From Candidatus Phosphoribacter hodrii (lineage in GTDB: Bacteria > Actinomycetota > Actinomycetes > Actinomycetales > Dermatophilaceae), in contig JADJIB010000002.1 in NCBI GenBank assembly GCA_016707175.1, forward strand, positions 814,501-878,500: a DNA stretch of 64,000 nucleotides, read 5' to 3'. Position numbers and translations under genes: made by a program. This document shows positions 53,629-62,665 of this stretch, piece by piece. The notes below the pieces were generated by a model that made no database searches, was not told the origin of the DNA, and was given only the letters and a program-made list of their open reading frames with translations. Each line of letters starts with the position of its first letter. Position 1 is the stretch's first letter.

Positions 53629-54477
53629 TCAGCGACCGGGCCACCGGGGAGCCCGCTTCTCGGCGAAGGCGGCAACCCCTTCGGCACGGTCACCGCTGAA
53701 GGCCGTAGCCCGCCAGCAGGCGTCCTCGATCTCCAGGCCGGAAGCCAGGTCGACATCAAGGCCCAGGCGCATGGCTCGCTTGGCCGAGCGCAACCCCACC
53801 GGTGAGTTGGCCGCGATCTGGGTGGCGATTGCCAGGGCCCGCTCCCGAGCCGTCCCGGCCGGCACGAGCTCGTCGATGACCCCGAACGTCGCGGCCTCGG
53901 CAGCCGGGAGTTTGACCGCGGTGAAGATCAACCGAGCCGCTCGGGACCAGCCGATCCGACGCGCAAGCAGTTGGGTGCCGCCGCCTCCGGGGATCACTCC
54001 GACAGACACCTCGGGCAGGCCGACGATCGCGCCGTCGCCGGCGACGAGGAGGTCGCAGGAGAGGGCGAGCTCCAGCCCGCCGCCGAACGCGAACCCGTCG
54101 ACGGCAGCCACCGCAGGCATCGGCAGGGCAAGAACCCCACCGTATGCCGCCCGCGCCAGGGGACGCTGGGCCATGAGGTCGGCGTCGGTCATCGTGTTGC
54201 GTTCCTTGAGGTCGGCCCCCACGCAGAACGCCTTCGGGTGCGAGGAGGTCAGGACGACGCAGCGCACGCTCGGGTCGGCCGCGAGGGCACTCGTCGCTGC
54301 GGCGATCGCCTCGGCCATGGCCGTCGAGACCGCGTTCATCGCTTCAGGCCGATCCAGGACGAGCTCGGCGACGTGGCCGCCGTCGCCGTGCCGTTCGATG
54401 CGCACCAACAGGCGCGGTTCTTGCGGACAGACGGTCGTGCCGATGGGCTGGGGGTCCGGGCCGGCGCTGCTGGTCAC
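53629..54477 (-). CDS. Enoyl-CoA hydratase/isomerase family protein
   Basis: Crotonase-fold enzyme, 282 residues: LDRPEAMNAVSTAM, HPKAFCVGADLKERN (oxyanion-hole region), AVDGFAFGGGLELALSCDLL and GVIPGGGGTQLLARRIG. The catalytic glutamates of enoyl-CoA hydratases appear at EVSVGVIPGGGGTQ and nearby, but the substrate is open. The GTG start overlaps the cyclase stop by 4 bases, so hydratase, cyclase and birA form one operon. Confidence 0.87.
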   Translation of the reverse strand: MTSSAGPDPQPIGTTVCPQEPRLLVRIERHGDGGHVAELVLDRPEAMNAVSTAMAEAIAAATSALAADPSVRCVVLTSSHPKAFCVGADLKERNTMTDADLMAQRPLARAAYGGVLALPMPAVAAVDGFAFGGGLELALSCDLLVAGDGAIVGLPEVSVGVIPGGGGTQLLARRIGWSRAARLIFTAVKLPAAEAATFGVIDELVPAGTARERALAIATQIAANSPVGLRSAKRAMRLGLDVDLASGLEIEDACWRATAFSGDRAEGVAAFAEKRAPRWPGR

Positions 54478-55568
54478 TCGTATCTCCCTCGTCGGGTCGG
54501 GGTGCTCGTCCGAGCGAGCACGTGGGGGGTCACGGAGCCCACGCCGCGCAGCGTTCGACGCCGCATCGCGGTGAGCCGGAAGCCGGACTGACTGGTGAGA
54601 GCCGTCGCCAGCGGTCCATCGACGAGGACGGCGTTGGGATGGGCGAGGGCGGTCAGCCGGGCGGCCCGGTTGACGGTCGTCCCGAAGACGTCGCCCAACC
54701 GGGACACGACAGTGCCGAACGAGACCCCGACCCGCAGGTCCGGCAGCACCTCGTCCTCGGCGAGCGCGTCGACCAGGTCAAGGGCGATGGCCGCCCCGGG
54801 CGCGGGGGTGCGCGTCGAGAAGAGCACCTCGTCGCCGACCGTCTTGACCACCCGTCCGCCGTGCGCGGTGACCACGTCCGTGGCCAGGGCCTCGAACCGC
54901 TGGACGGTCCGAGCGAGGTCGCGTTCGGACAGTTGGCGCACCAGCGTCGTGAACGACACGAGATCGGCGAAACCCACACATCTCAGTTGGCCTGGGGCGT
55001 CGCTCTCGGAGCCCGAGCCCACGTCGGCGAGCATGCGCGACACAGCATCGGCGAGGTGCCGACGCCAGGCATAGACGAGCATCGGCTCGAGTTCGTCGGC
55101 CAGGTCGACGATCAGTCGGGCGGTGCGCTGCGCAATCGCCTCGTTGGGCGGCCCGTCCACGTCGGCTACCCCCGAGGACGCCGTCATCGCCTCGGAGATG
55201 AGTTGCACCTGCCAGGCCGCCAGCCGATCGGTGTTCCGGGCAAAGGCTCGGGTCAGCGCGAGCGCGGTCGCCTCGTCGATGACGCTGCTGCGCACCAGCA
55301 TGTTCATCCGGCGCAGGGCCCGCAGGTCGGCCTCGGTGAACATCCGATCGCTGGAGGTCGTCGAGGCGAAGCCGAGGGCGTGCCAGAACTTCCGAGCGCC
55401 GACGACCGACACCCCCGCCAGTCGGCTGACATCGCTGCGCGAAAACTCGCGGCTCGTCCCCACCAGCAACGACGCGACGTCGTCGCTGTTCAAGGAGTCG
55501 GCGGTCCGGGCGGCTGCGGCCGTCGACGGCAGCATGCCCTCGTTGTGCGCCGCCGGACCGACCGTCAT
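54474..55568 (-). CDS. Class III adenylate/guanylate cyclase
   Basis: A 364-residue soluble cyclase. The first half is helical and includes a MerR-like helix-turn-helix pattern (SRSDVSRLAGVSVVGARKFW) followed by LRALRRMNMLVRSS. The catalytic domain begins CVGFADLVSFTTLVRQLSER, with metal aspartates in FADLV and TVGDEVLF and the transition-state residues in NRAARLTALA. The substrate-specifying position is not certain, so cAMP is assumed. It lies 7 bases after birA and overlaps the enoyl-CoA hydratase gene, an odd grouping that may link CoA metabolism to a second messenger. Confidence 0.85.
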   Translation of the reverse strand: MTVGPAAHNEGMLPSTAAAARTADSLNSDDVASLLVGTSREFSRSDVSRLAGVSVVGARKFWHALGFASTTSSDRMFTEADLRALRRMNMLVRSSVIDEATALALTRAFARNTDRLAAWQVQLISEAMTASSGVADVDGPPNEAIAQRTARLIVDLADELEPMLVYAWRRHLADAVSRMLADVGSGSESDAPGQLRCVGFADLVSFTTLVRQLSERDLARTVQRFEALATDVVTAHGGRVVKTVGDEVLFSTRTPAPGAAIALDLVDALAEDEVLPDLRVGVSFGTVVSRLGDVFGTTVNRAARLTALAHPNAVLVDGPLATALTSQSGFRLTAMRRRTLRGVGSVTPHVLARTSTPTRRGRYE

Positions 55569-55575
55569 AGAAGCA

Positions 55576-56409
55576 TCATGCCAACCCGCCGCCCCCGGAA
55601 GCGGGCCGCACGTGCGTCACATCGCCCGCGGCATACCTCGTCGGTCCGGAACCCTCGTCGACGACGAGCGCGCCGTCGGCATCGATGTCCAGTGCGTGCG
55701 CCGTCGAGGTACCCGCCCCGGGGCGCTCCAACCGCACCTCGGTGCCCAGGGTCGAACAGGCCGCGCGGTATGCCGCCCGCACCCCGTCCGCCGCCGCCCC
55801 ACCCGCCTGCAGCGCGGCATACCGGACGGCGATCCGGTCCAGAACGGTGACGAGCAGGTCCTCGCGGTCGACCGGCTCGGCGCCCGCGAGGGTGAGCGAC
55901 GTTCCCGTGTCGACGGGGAGTTGGTCCCGGGTCTGGCTGACGTTGAGGCCGATGCCCACGACGACGAGTGCGTCGGCACCGTCGGCCGGGGGGCGATATT
56001 CGCACAAGACGCCGGCGACCTTGCGGTGCCCGTCATCGGGCAGCAGCACGTCGTTCGGCCACTTGAGCACGGCGGGAAGGCCGGTCACCGCCACGACGGC
56101 CTCGGCGACCGCCAGGCCCGCGACGAGCGGCACCCACCCGGGCGCTTCCGTCGGTGCCGGCACCGTCGCCGAGAAGGTGAGCGCGGTGAACGCCGGCGCG
56201 AACCACCGGCGGTCCAGCCGCCCCCGCCCGGAGAACTGATGCTCGGCGACGACGACCGCCCAGACCTGCCCGCGGACCATCGCGAGCGCGTTGGTCGACA
56301 TCAACTCGTCGAAGACGTCGACCGACGCCCAGGTTCGCGGGGGTCGACACAGACGGGAGGTGAGACGAGCGACATCGAGGTCACTCCGGTTCCCCATGGG
56401 ATGCGCCAT
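55576..56409 (-). CDS. birA: Biotin--[biotin carboxyl carrier protein] ligase
   Basis: Activates biotin with ATP and attaches it to carrier lysines. The 277 residues show the biotinyl-AMP loop SGRGRLDRRW, FSATVPAP, KWPNDVLLPDDG, KVAGVLCEY, VVVGIGLNV and a short C-terminal SH3-like domain. There is no N-terminal helix-turn-helix, so this is the non-regulatory (class I) type. It is divergent from the acyl-CoA carboxylase beta gene it serves, with only 23 bases between start codons. TAGCCT lies 6 bases before the ATG. Confidence 0.92.
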   Translation of the reverse strand: MAHPMGNRSDLDVARLTSRLCRPPRTWASVDVFDELMSTNALAMVRGQVWAVVVAEHQFSGRGRLDRRWFAPAFTALTFSATVPAPTEAPGWVPLVAGLAVAEAVVAVTGLPAVLKWPNDVLLPDDGHRKVAGVLCEYRPPADGADALVVVGIGLNVSQTRDQLPVDTGTSLTLAGAEPVDREDLLVTVLDRIAVRYAALQAGGAAADGVRAAYRAACSTLGTEVRLERPGAGTSTAHALDIDADGALVVDEGSGPTRYAAGDVTHVRPASGGGGLA

Positions 56410-56415
56410 GAGTCA

Positions 56416-56425
56416 AGGCTATTGT
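56416..56425. promoter_or_regulatory. Overlapping divergent -10 elements of birA and pccB
   Basis: The minus-strand -10 TAGCCT (56416-56421) serves birA with a 6-base gap to its ATG. The plus-strand -10 TATTGT (56420-56425) serves pccB with a 7-base gap to its ATG. They share the TA pair at 56420-56421. Both transcripts would be leaderless. Confidence 0.55.
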
Positions 56426-56432
56426 TCGGATC

Positions 56433-58048
<1,616 letters not shown>

Positions 58049-58052
<4 letters not shown>

Positions 58053-58294
58053 CCGTGAGGACCACGATGACCAGCGACGCCGCCACCGACCCGACACCGC
58101 CCGTCGTTCGCGTGCTGCACGGTGACCCCACGCCGGAGGAGCTCGGCATCGTCGTCGCGCTGCTGTCGGCGATGGGTGGCGACGACGCGGCGGAGTCCCC
58201 GCGCAGCGAGTCCCGGTGGTCGGGTCCGGCCGCTCGACTCGGCAGCGCCGGTCCCGGTCGCGACAGTTGGCGATTCTCCGGTATGCCGCGCTGA
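58049..58294 (+). CDS. accE: Acyl-CoA carboxylase epsilon subunit
   Basis: Small actinobacterial subunit that stabilises the alpha-beta carboxylase. The 81 residues contain VRVLHGDPTPEELGIVVALLSA and the typical end WRFSGMPR, with an octamer encoding GMPR. The GTG at 58049 overlaps the beta-subunit stop (GTGA); an in-frame ATG at 58067 is the alternative. No clear terminator follows in the 102 bases to the convergent secreted-protein gene. Confidence 0.85.
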
Positions 58295-58396
58295 CCCCTC
58301 GCGAGCTGCCTGTGGTTGGGCGAGCCGTTGCTGCACCCGGAACCGCGTGGATGAGTCAGCTCGCGGAAGCGTCAGCCAACTCGGGGGAAGATCCGG

Positions 58397-59164
58397 TCAG
58401 CTCGTGACCGAGATGTGCACGTGGTCGTAGTGGTTCGCCGTGACCCCGCCGCGGTCGGCCATGGCCTTCCACGAGCCGCCCGGGAACCAGATCCGCTGGC
58501 GCCAGATGATGTACTTCACGTGGAATTCGCTCGCGTGCGCAATGACGTAGGCCGCGACGGCGTCGCCCGTCGCACGGTTGGTGATCATCACGTCGACCGC
58601 ATGACCAGTGCCGTGGTCGCGCGGGTCGCCCGCGCGGTAGCCGCCGATGTTGGTGATCCCGAACGTGGAGCGCACCGCGGAGTAGACGACCCGGGAATAA
58701 CCCCGCAGTCCGATCCGGGCTGCCGCGGCGTCGAAGGCGCTGGTCGACACGGTCTTGGGTGGCGCGGGCGCAGCCGGAGCCGCGGGTGCGGGACTCGGTG
58801 CTGCCGGAGCCTCTGCGGGGATCACGGCAGCAGGGGCCACGACCGCCGCCTCCGGCTCATCGATGTCCTCGATCGACTCGCGCGATCTGGACCGGGACAC
58901 GACCACACCGGAGTCCGCCCGGGTGACGGAGGTCGGCGAGGCCGAGATCAATTGCAGCTGCGCGAAAGCCACTGCTTCGGCCTCGGCGGAGTCAGCTCCG
59001 AAAGCGTTGGCCATGCCCACCGCGGGCACGGTCACAGCGGTGGCGATCAGGCCGACACCGATCGCGGCGGCCCCGGCGCGGTGTGGCACCCTGACCGCGG
59101 CGCGCGGGGCACGGTGTCGCCCGGGAGCTCGGTGGCGCCCGTTGTAACGCTCGTGTCCGGACAT
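58397..59164 (-). CDS. Secreted protein with ARB_07466-type C-terminal domain
   Basis: A 255-residue exported protein. An Arg/His-rich N-terminus leads into one hydrophobic segment near 35-60 (AAAIGVGLIATAVTVPAVG), then an Ala/Pro-rich linker and a C-terminal domain of about 110 residues containing GYRAGDPRDHGTGHAVDVMI, YIIWRQRIWFPGG and HYDHVHISVTS. These His/Asp positions match the ARB_07466-like fold, which resembles zinc D-Ala-D-Ala peptidases, so a wall-directed activity is possible but unproven. The start at MSGHERYNGRH has GAGGA upstream. Confidence 0.78.
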   Translation of the reverse strand: MSGHERYNGRHRAPGRHRAPRAAVRVPHRAGAAAIGVGLIATAVTVPAVGMANAFGADSAEAEAVAFAQLQLISASPTSVTRADSGVVVSRSRSRESIEDIDEPEAAVVAPAAVIPAEAPAAPSPAPAAPAAPAPPKTVSTSAFDAAAARIGLRGYSRVVYSAVRSTFGITNIGGYRAGDPRDHGTGHAVDVMITNRATGDAVAAYVIAHASEFHVKYIIWRQRIWFPGGSWKAMADRGGVTANHYDHVHISVTS

Positions 59165-59238
59165 GGTGTCCTCGGGTGGAAGTCGGGTGATGTTCGTCCA
59201 GACTTTACTGCACAAAGCCGGGGAGGACACGCTCCCCA

Positions 59239-60093
59239 CTAACGGGTGTCCCTCACGACGTCCGCCACAGTCTCGGCCAGCCGGACTCGCCAATGGGGCA
59301 GGCGCGCGACACCCACGGCATCGGTTCGGTTGTGCCCAAGCACGCTGTAGGCCGGGCGAGGCGCCGGCTGCGGAAACTCGTCTGTCGAGATTGGCCGCAC
59401 CCGGTCGGGTGCTAGCCCGAGCTCCTCGAAGACTGCTTGGGCAAACCCGAACCACGTCGTCTCACCCTCAGACGTCCCGTGGTATGTGCCGAAAGGGACC
59501 TCTGCGCCAAGAACCTCCGCGATGTACCGCGACAGATCGACCGTCCAGGTGGGCTGACCGATCTGATCGGAAACAACCGAGACGGTGTCGCGCTCGCCGG
59601 CCAATCGCGCCATCGTCTTGATGAAGTTTGGTCCGTTCTCGCCGTAGAGCCAGGCGGTTCGCACGATGTAGGACTGCGGGCACTCGGCCCGCACGGCCCA
59701 CTCCCCGGCGGCCTTGGTGCGTCCATAGGCGGACTTCGGCGCGATCGGTGCGTCCTCGGCATACGGGGTGCTCCCGTCGCCGGCGAAGACGTAGTCCGTC
59801 GAGACCTGCACCATCCGCGCGCCGGCGGCGTGCACCGCGCGGGCGAGGGTGGCCGGGCCGACCGCGTTGATCCGGAAGGCGGTCGCCTCGTCGCTCTCGG
59901 CCCGGTCGACCGCGGTGTATGCCGCGGTGTTGACGACGACGTCGTGGCCCGCGACGGCCACGGCGCACGAGCCCGCGTCGGTGATGTCCACATCCGGGAG
60001 GTCGGTCGGGGTCACCTCATGACCAGCCTCGCGCAGCACCCGAGTGAGGTCTGTGCCGAGCATGCCGTTGGCTCCGGTGATGAGGATCTTCAC
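59239..60093 (-). CDS. rfbD: dTDP-4-dehydrorhamnose reductase
   Basis: Last step of dTDP-L-rhamnose synthesis; 284 residues. Extended SDR features: ITGANGMLGTDLTRVL, NTAAYTAVDRAE, STDYVFAG, catalytic YGRTKAAGEWAV, RTAWLYGENGPNFIKTM and DQIGQPTWTVDL. The start codon is GTG, with TAGACT exactly 7 bases upstream (leaderless). It is divergent from rfbA. The 4,6-dehydratase rfbB is not in the window. Confidence 0.93.
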   Translation of the reverse strand: MKILITGANGMLGTDLTRVLREAGHEVTPTDLPDVDITDAGSCAVAVAGHDVVVNTAAYTAVDRAESDEATAFRINAVGPATLARAVHAAGARMVQVSTDYVFAGDGSTPYAEDAPIAPKSAYGRTKAAGEWAVRAECPQSYIVRTAWLYGENGPNFIKTMARLAGERDTVSVVSDQIGQPTWTVDLSRYIAEVLGAEVPFGTYHGTSEGETTWFGFAQAVFEELGLAPDRVRPISTDEFPQPAPRPAYSVLGHNRTDAVGVARLPHWRVRLAETVADVVRDTR

Positions 60094-60100
60094 ATCGTGG

Positions 60101-60136
60101 AGTCTAGTGAGAGCCTCCTCGCGCGCCCGCTAGCCT
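60101..60136. promoter_or_regulatory. Divergent leaderless promoters of rfbD and rfbA
   Basis: A minus-strand -10 TAGACT (60101-60106) lies 7 bases from the rfbD GTG. A plus-strand -10 TAGCCT (60131-60136) lies 6 bases from the rfbA ATG. Both fit start-codon transcription. Confidence 0.55.
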
Positions 60137-60142
60137 GGAGCG

Positions 60143-61018
60143 ATGAAGGGCATCATCCTGGCCGGCGGGTCGGGCACCCGACTACACCCGATCACCAAGG
60201 GCATCAGCAAGCAACTCATGCCGGTCTACGACAAGCCGATGATCTACTACCCGCTGTCGACGCTCATGCTTGCGGGTATCCGCGAAGTCCTCGTCATCAC
60301 GACCCCGGAGGACTCGACGCAGTTCCAGCGTCTGCTCGGCGACGGGCGCGAATGGGGCATCGAGCTCACGTATGCCGTGCAGCCCAGCCCCGACGGCCTG
60401 GCCCAGGCGTTCATCATCGGCGCCGACTTCATCGGCACCGACTCGGTCGCGCTGGTCCTTGGCGACAACATCTTTTATGGCGCCTCCCTTGAGGATCAGC
60501 TTCGCGAGGGCACCGACATCACCGGCGGGCACGTCTTCGCCTATCACGTGGCCCAACCGCAGCACTATGGCGTGGTCGAGTTCGACTCAGAGGGCAGGGT
60601 CCTGTCCATCGAGGAGAAGCCAGCACGACCCAAATCCAACTATGCGGTCCCCGGCGTCTACTTCTACGACAACTCGGTTGTCGAGGTGGCCCGGGAGCTC
60701 CAGCCCAGTGAGCGCGGCGAGTTGGAGATCACCGGCGTCAACGACGTCTACCTCAAGCGTGGCAACCTCACGGTCACCGTGCTCCCCCGGGGCACCGCGT
60801 GGTTCGACACGGGGACCTTCCAGGGGTTGCTCGACGCGAGCCAGTTCGTCCACGTCGTCGAAGCCCGCCAGGGTCACAAGATCGGCTGCGTCGAGGAGAT
60901 CGCGTGGCGCAACGGCTGGATCGACGACGCCCAACTCACGGTCCTCGCCGACCGGCTCGCCAAGAGCGGCTACGGCGTCTATCTCAAGGGTTTGCTCGTC
61001 GAGAAGGGTGACTCGTAA
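60143..61018 (+). CDS. rfbA: Glucose-1-phosphate thymidylyltransferase
   Basis: First step of dTDP-rhamnose synthesis; 291 residues. Signature LAGGSGTRLHPITKGISKQL, then YDKPMIYYPLSTLMLAGI, LVLGDNIFYG, a VPGVYFYDN strand and AWFDTGTF. The stop overlaps the rfbC start (TAATG), so rfbA, rfbC, sodX and possibly sodN form one unit. Confidence 0.95.
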   Translation: MKGIILAGGSGTRLHPITKGISKQLMPVYDKPMIYYPLSTLMLAGIREVLVITTPEDSTQFQRLLGDGREWGIELTYAVQPSPDGLAQAFIIGADFIGTDSVALVLGDNIFYGASLEDQLREGTDITGGHVFAYHVAQPQHYGVVEFDSEGRVLSIEEKPARPKSNYAVPGVYFYDNSVVEVARELQPSERGELEITGVNDVYLKRGNLTVTVLPRGTAWFDTGTFQGLLDASQFVHVVEARQGHKIGCVEEIAWRNGWIDDAQLTVLADRLAKSGYGVYLKGLLVEKGDS

Positions 61019-61615
61019 TGCAGTTCCGCCCGTTGCGCGTCGAAGGCGCCATCGAAGTGACCCCACGCCAATTCCCTGACAGCAGAGGGATGTTCGCCGA
61101 GGGTTTCCGGGCCGACAAGCTTGCCGAGCACATCGGCTTCGAGTTGGCCGTGCGCCAGACCAACATCAGCGTGTCCAGCGCCGGCGCCGTCCGAGGCATC
61201 CACTACGCCTCGTTGCCGCCGTCGCAGGCGAAGTACGTCACCGCGCTCTCGGGCGTCTTCCTCGACTTCATCGTCGACATCCGGGTCGGCTCGCCGACCT
61301 TCGGCCAATGGGACGTCGTGCGGCTCGACACTGTCGACCGCCGCGCGGTCTATCTCTCCGAGGGGCTCGGCCACGCGTTGGCCTGCATCGAGGACGGCAC
61401 CGCGATGTACCTCTGCAGCGAGGTCTACAACCCCGCCGGCGAGAAGGGCGTCACCCCCCTCGACCCGACGATCAACCTCGGCCTGCCTGCCGACTTCGCC
61501 CCGATCGTGTCCGAGAAGGACGCCGCCGCACCGACCCTCGGCGCAGGCCGGGGCTGCGGGACTGCTCCCCGACTACGCCGAATGCCTCGCCTTCCGGCAA
61601 TCCCTCCACGCGTGA
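61018..61615 (+). CDS. rfbC: dTDP-4-dehydrorhamnose 3,5-epimerase, frameshifted near 61540
   Basis: Cupin-fold epimerase of the rhamnose pathway: VTPRQFPDSRGMFAEGF, QTNISVSSAGAVRGIHYA, VFLDFIVDIRVGSPTFG, YLSEGLGHALACIEDGTAMY. In the given sequence the frame continues after APTL into unrelated Arg-rich residues and then into sodX, giving an apparent 374-residue fusion. The genuine tail AAGLLPDYAECLAFRQSLHA, with stop TGA at 61613-61615, is in the next frame. One surplus G in the GG at 61540-61541 explains this. The corrected protein is about 198 residues, the normal size. Confidence 0.88.
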
Positions 61616-62142
61616 GCGGTATGCCGCCGGCCTCCTCCGCGCCGACCCCGCCGCCCAAGCCGCCCAAGCCGCACCACCGCATCACCGTCCGGGCCACCCG
61701 GTTGGCTCGGACGACCGCGACCACCGTCGCGTCCCACGCCCGGCAGGTGCCCGCTCGCGTCCAACGGCTGCGCACGACCACGGTGCCCCGCCTGGGCCTA
61801 GCCACCGTTCACGGCCGCTCGATGGAGCCGACCCTGCACGAGGGCGACCGACTCCTCGTCCTCTGGGGTGGGCCGATCGTGCCGGGACGGATGTCCCTCG
61901 TGCGACTGCCGGACAGCCCAGGCGGCCCCCGACCCCTGTCGGTCAAGCGGGTCTCCGGGCCCGAGGCCGACCAGCCGGGTCGCTGGTGGATCGAACGGGA
62001 CAACCCCCGCGAGGGCGTCGATTCCTGGCAGGTGGGCGGCATACCGAGTGAGGATGTCGTCGCGCTGGTTGTGACGCGCCTACCCGCATTCCCTGCCCTA
62101 CGAGGTTCGCTGCGGCGGCTCACGCGGGGTAGGTTGGGGTAA
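61612..62142 (+). CDS. sodX: Nickel-SOD maturation protease SodX (S26-type)
   Basis: Signal-peptidase-like serine protease that removes the N-terminal extension of nickel superoxide dismutase so that nickel can bind. The 176 residues have a Pro/Arg-rich N-terminal region and the S26 core with catalytic Ser70 in VHGRSMEPTLHEGD and Lys112 in LSVKRVSG, then WWIERDNPREGVDS. No clear membrane span is seen, consistent with a cytoplasmic role. The GTG start overlaps the corrected rfbC stop (GTGA), and sodN follows 52 bases later. Confidence 0.85.
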   Translation: MSGMPPASSAPTPPPKPPKPHHRITVRATRLARTTATTVASHARQVPARVQRLRTTTVPRLGLATVHGRSMEPTLHEGDRLLVLWGGPIVPGRMSLVRLPDSPGGPRPLSVKRVSGPEADQPGRWWIERDNPREGVDSWQVGGIPSEDVVALVVTRLPAFPALRGSLRRLTRGRLG

Positions 62143-62194
62143 TCCGGCGAGCCGCCCGAGGCACCCCCGGATCGACGACGAAGGGACACCCACC

Positions 62195-62596
62195 ATGCGT
62201 TTGCGCTTCTTCGCGACGGCCGTCGAGGTCAGCGCCCACTGCGACCTGCCGTGCGGCGTCTACGACCCCGCTCAGGCCCGCATCGAGGCCCAGTCGGTCA
62301 AGGCCACCATCGAGAAGGCCCTGGCCAGCGACGACCCCGACTTCAAGGTCCGCGCCATGATCATCAAGGAGCAGCGCTCGCACCTGGTCAAGGAGCACCT
62401 GTGGGTGCTGTGGACCGACTACTTCAAGGCCCCGCACTTCGAGAAGTACCCCCAGTTGCACACCCTCATCAACGACGCCACCAAGCTGGCCGGCGCGGGT
62501 GGCACGAAGGGGTCGTGGGACCTGGCCAAGGCCGACGAGTTGCTGGCCAAGATCGACGAGATCGCCGAGATCTTCTGGGAGACCAAGAAGGCCTGA
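62195..62596 (+). CDS. sodN: Nickel superoxide dismutase
   Basis: Cytoplasmic Ni-containing superoxide dismutase, 133 residues. The nickel hook HCDLPCGVYDP starts at His15; removal of the first 14 residues (ending VEVSA) by SodX would expose the His1-Cys2-Cys6 nickel site. The rest is the helical hexamer-forming body, including ATIEKALASDD, LVKEHLWVLWTDYFK and EKYPQLHTLINDA. AAGGGA precedes the ATG. The strong hairpin downstream marks the end of the transcript. No iron or manganese SOD is in the window. Confidence 0.96.
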   Translation: MRLRFFATAVEVSAHCDLPCGVYDPAQARIEAQSVKATIEKALASDDPDFKVRAMIIKEQRSHLVKEHLWVLWTDYFKAPHFEKYPQLHTLINDATKLAGAGGTKGSWDLAKADELLAKIDEIAEIFWETKKA

Positions 62597-62633
62597 CCGG
62601 GAGCGCCGCGAGGGCGGCATACCCGATCGCGAG

Positions 62634-62665
62634 AGGGCCCGACGGCGTGGTGCCGTCAGGGCCCT
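62634..62665 (+). terminator. sodN terminator
   Basis: AGGGCCCGACGGC pairs with GCCGTCAGGGCCCT across a 5-base loop with one bulged base. A short T run (TTT) follows. Outward-facing octamers flank it at 62615 and 62669. The right arm overlaps the stop codon and 3' end of the convergent HD-domain gene. Confidence 0.75.

Noticed and set aside
61018..62142. A natural RfbC-SodX fusion protein
   Set aside because: The standard RfbC tail and stop lie one frame over and overlap a GTG start for sodX.
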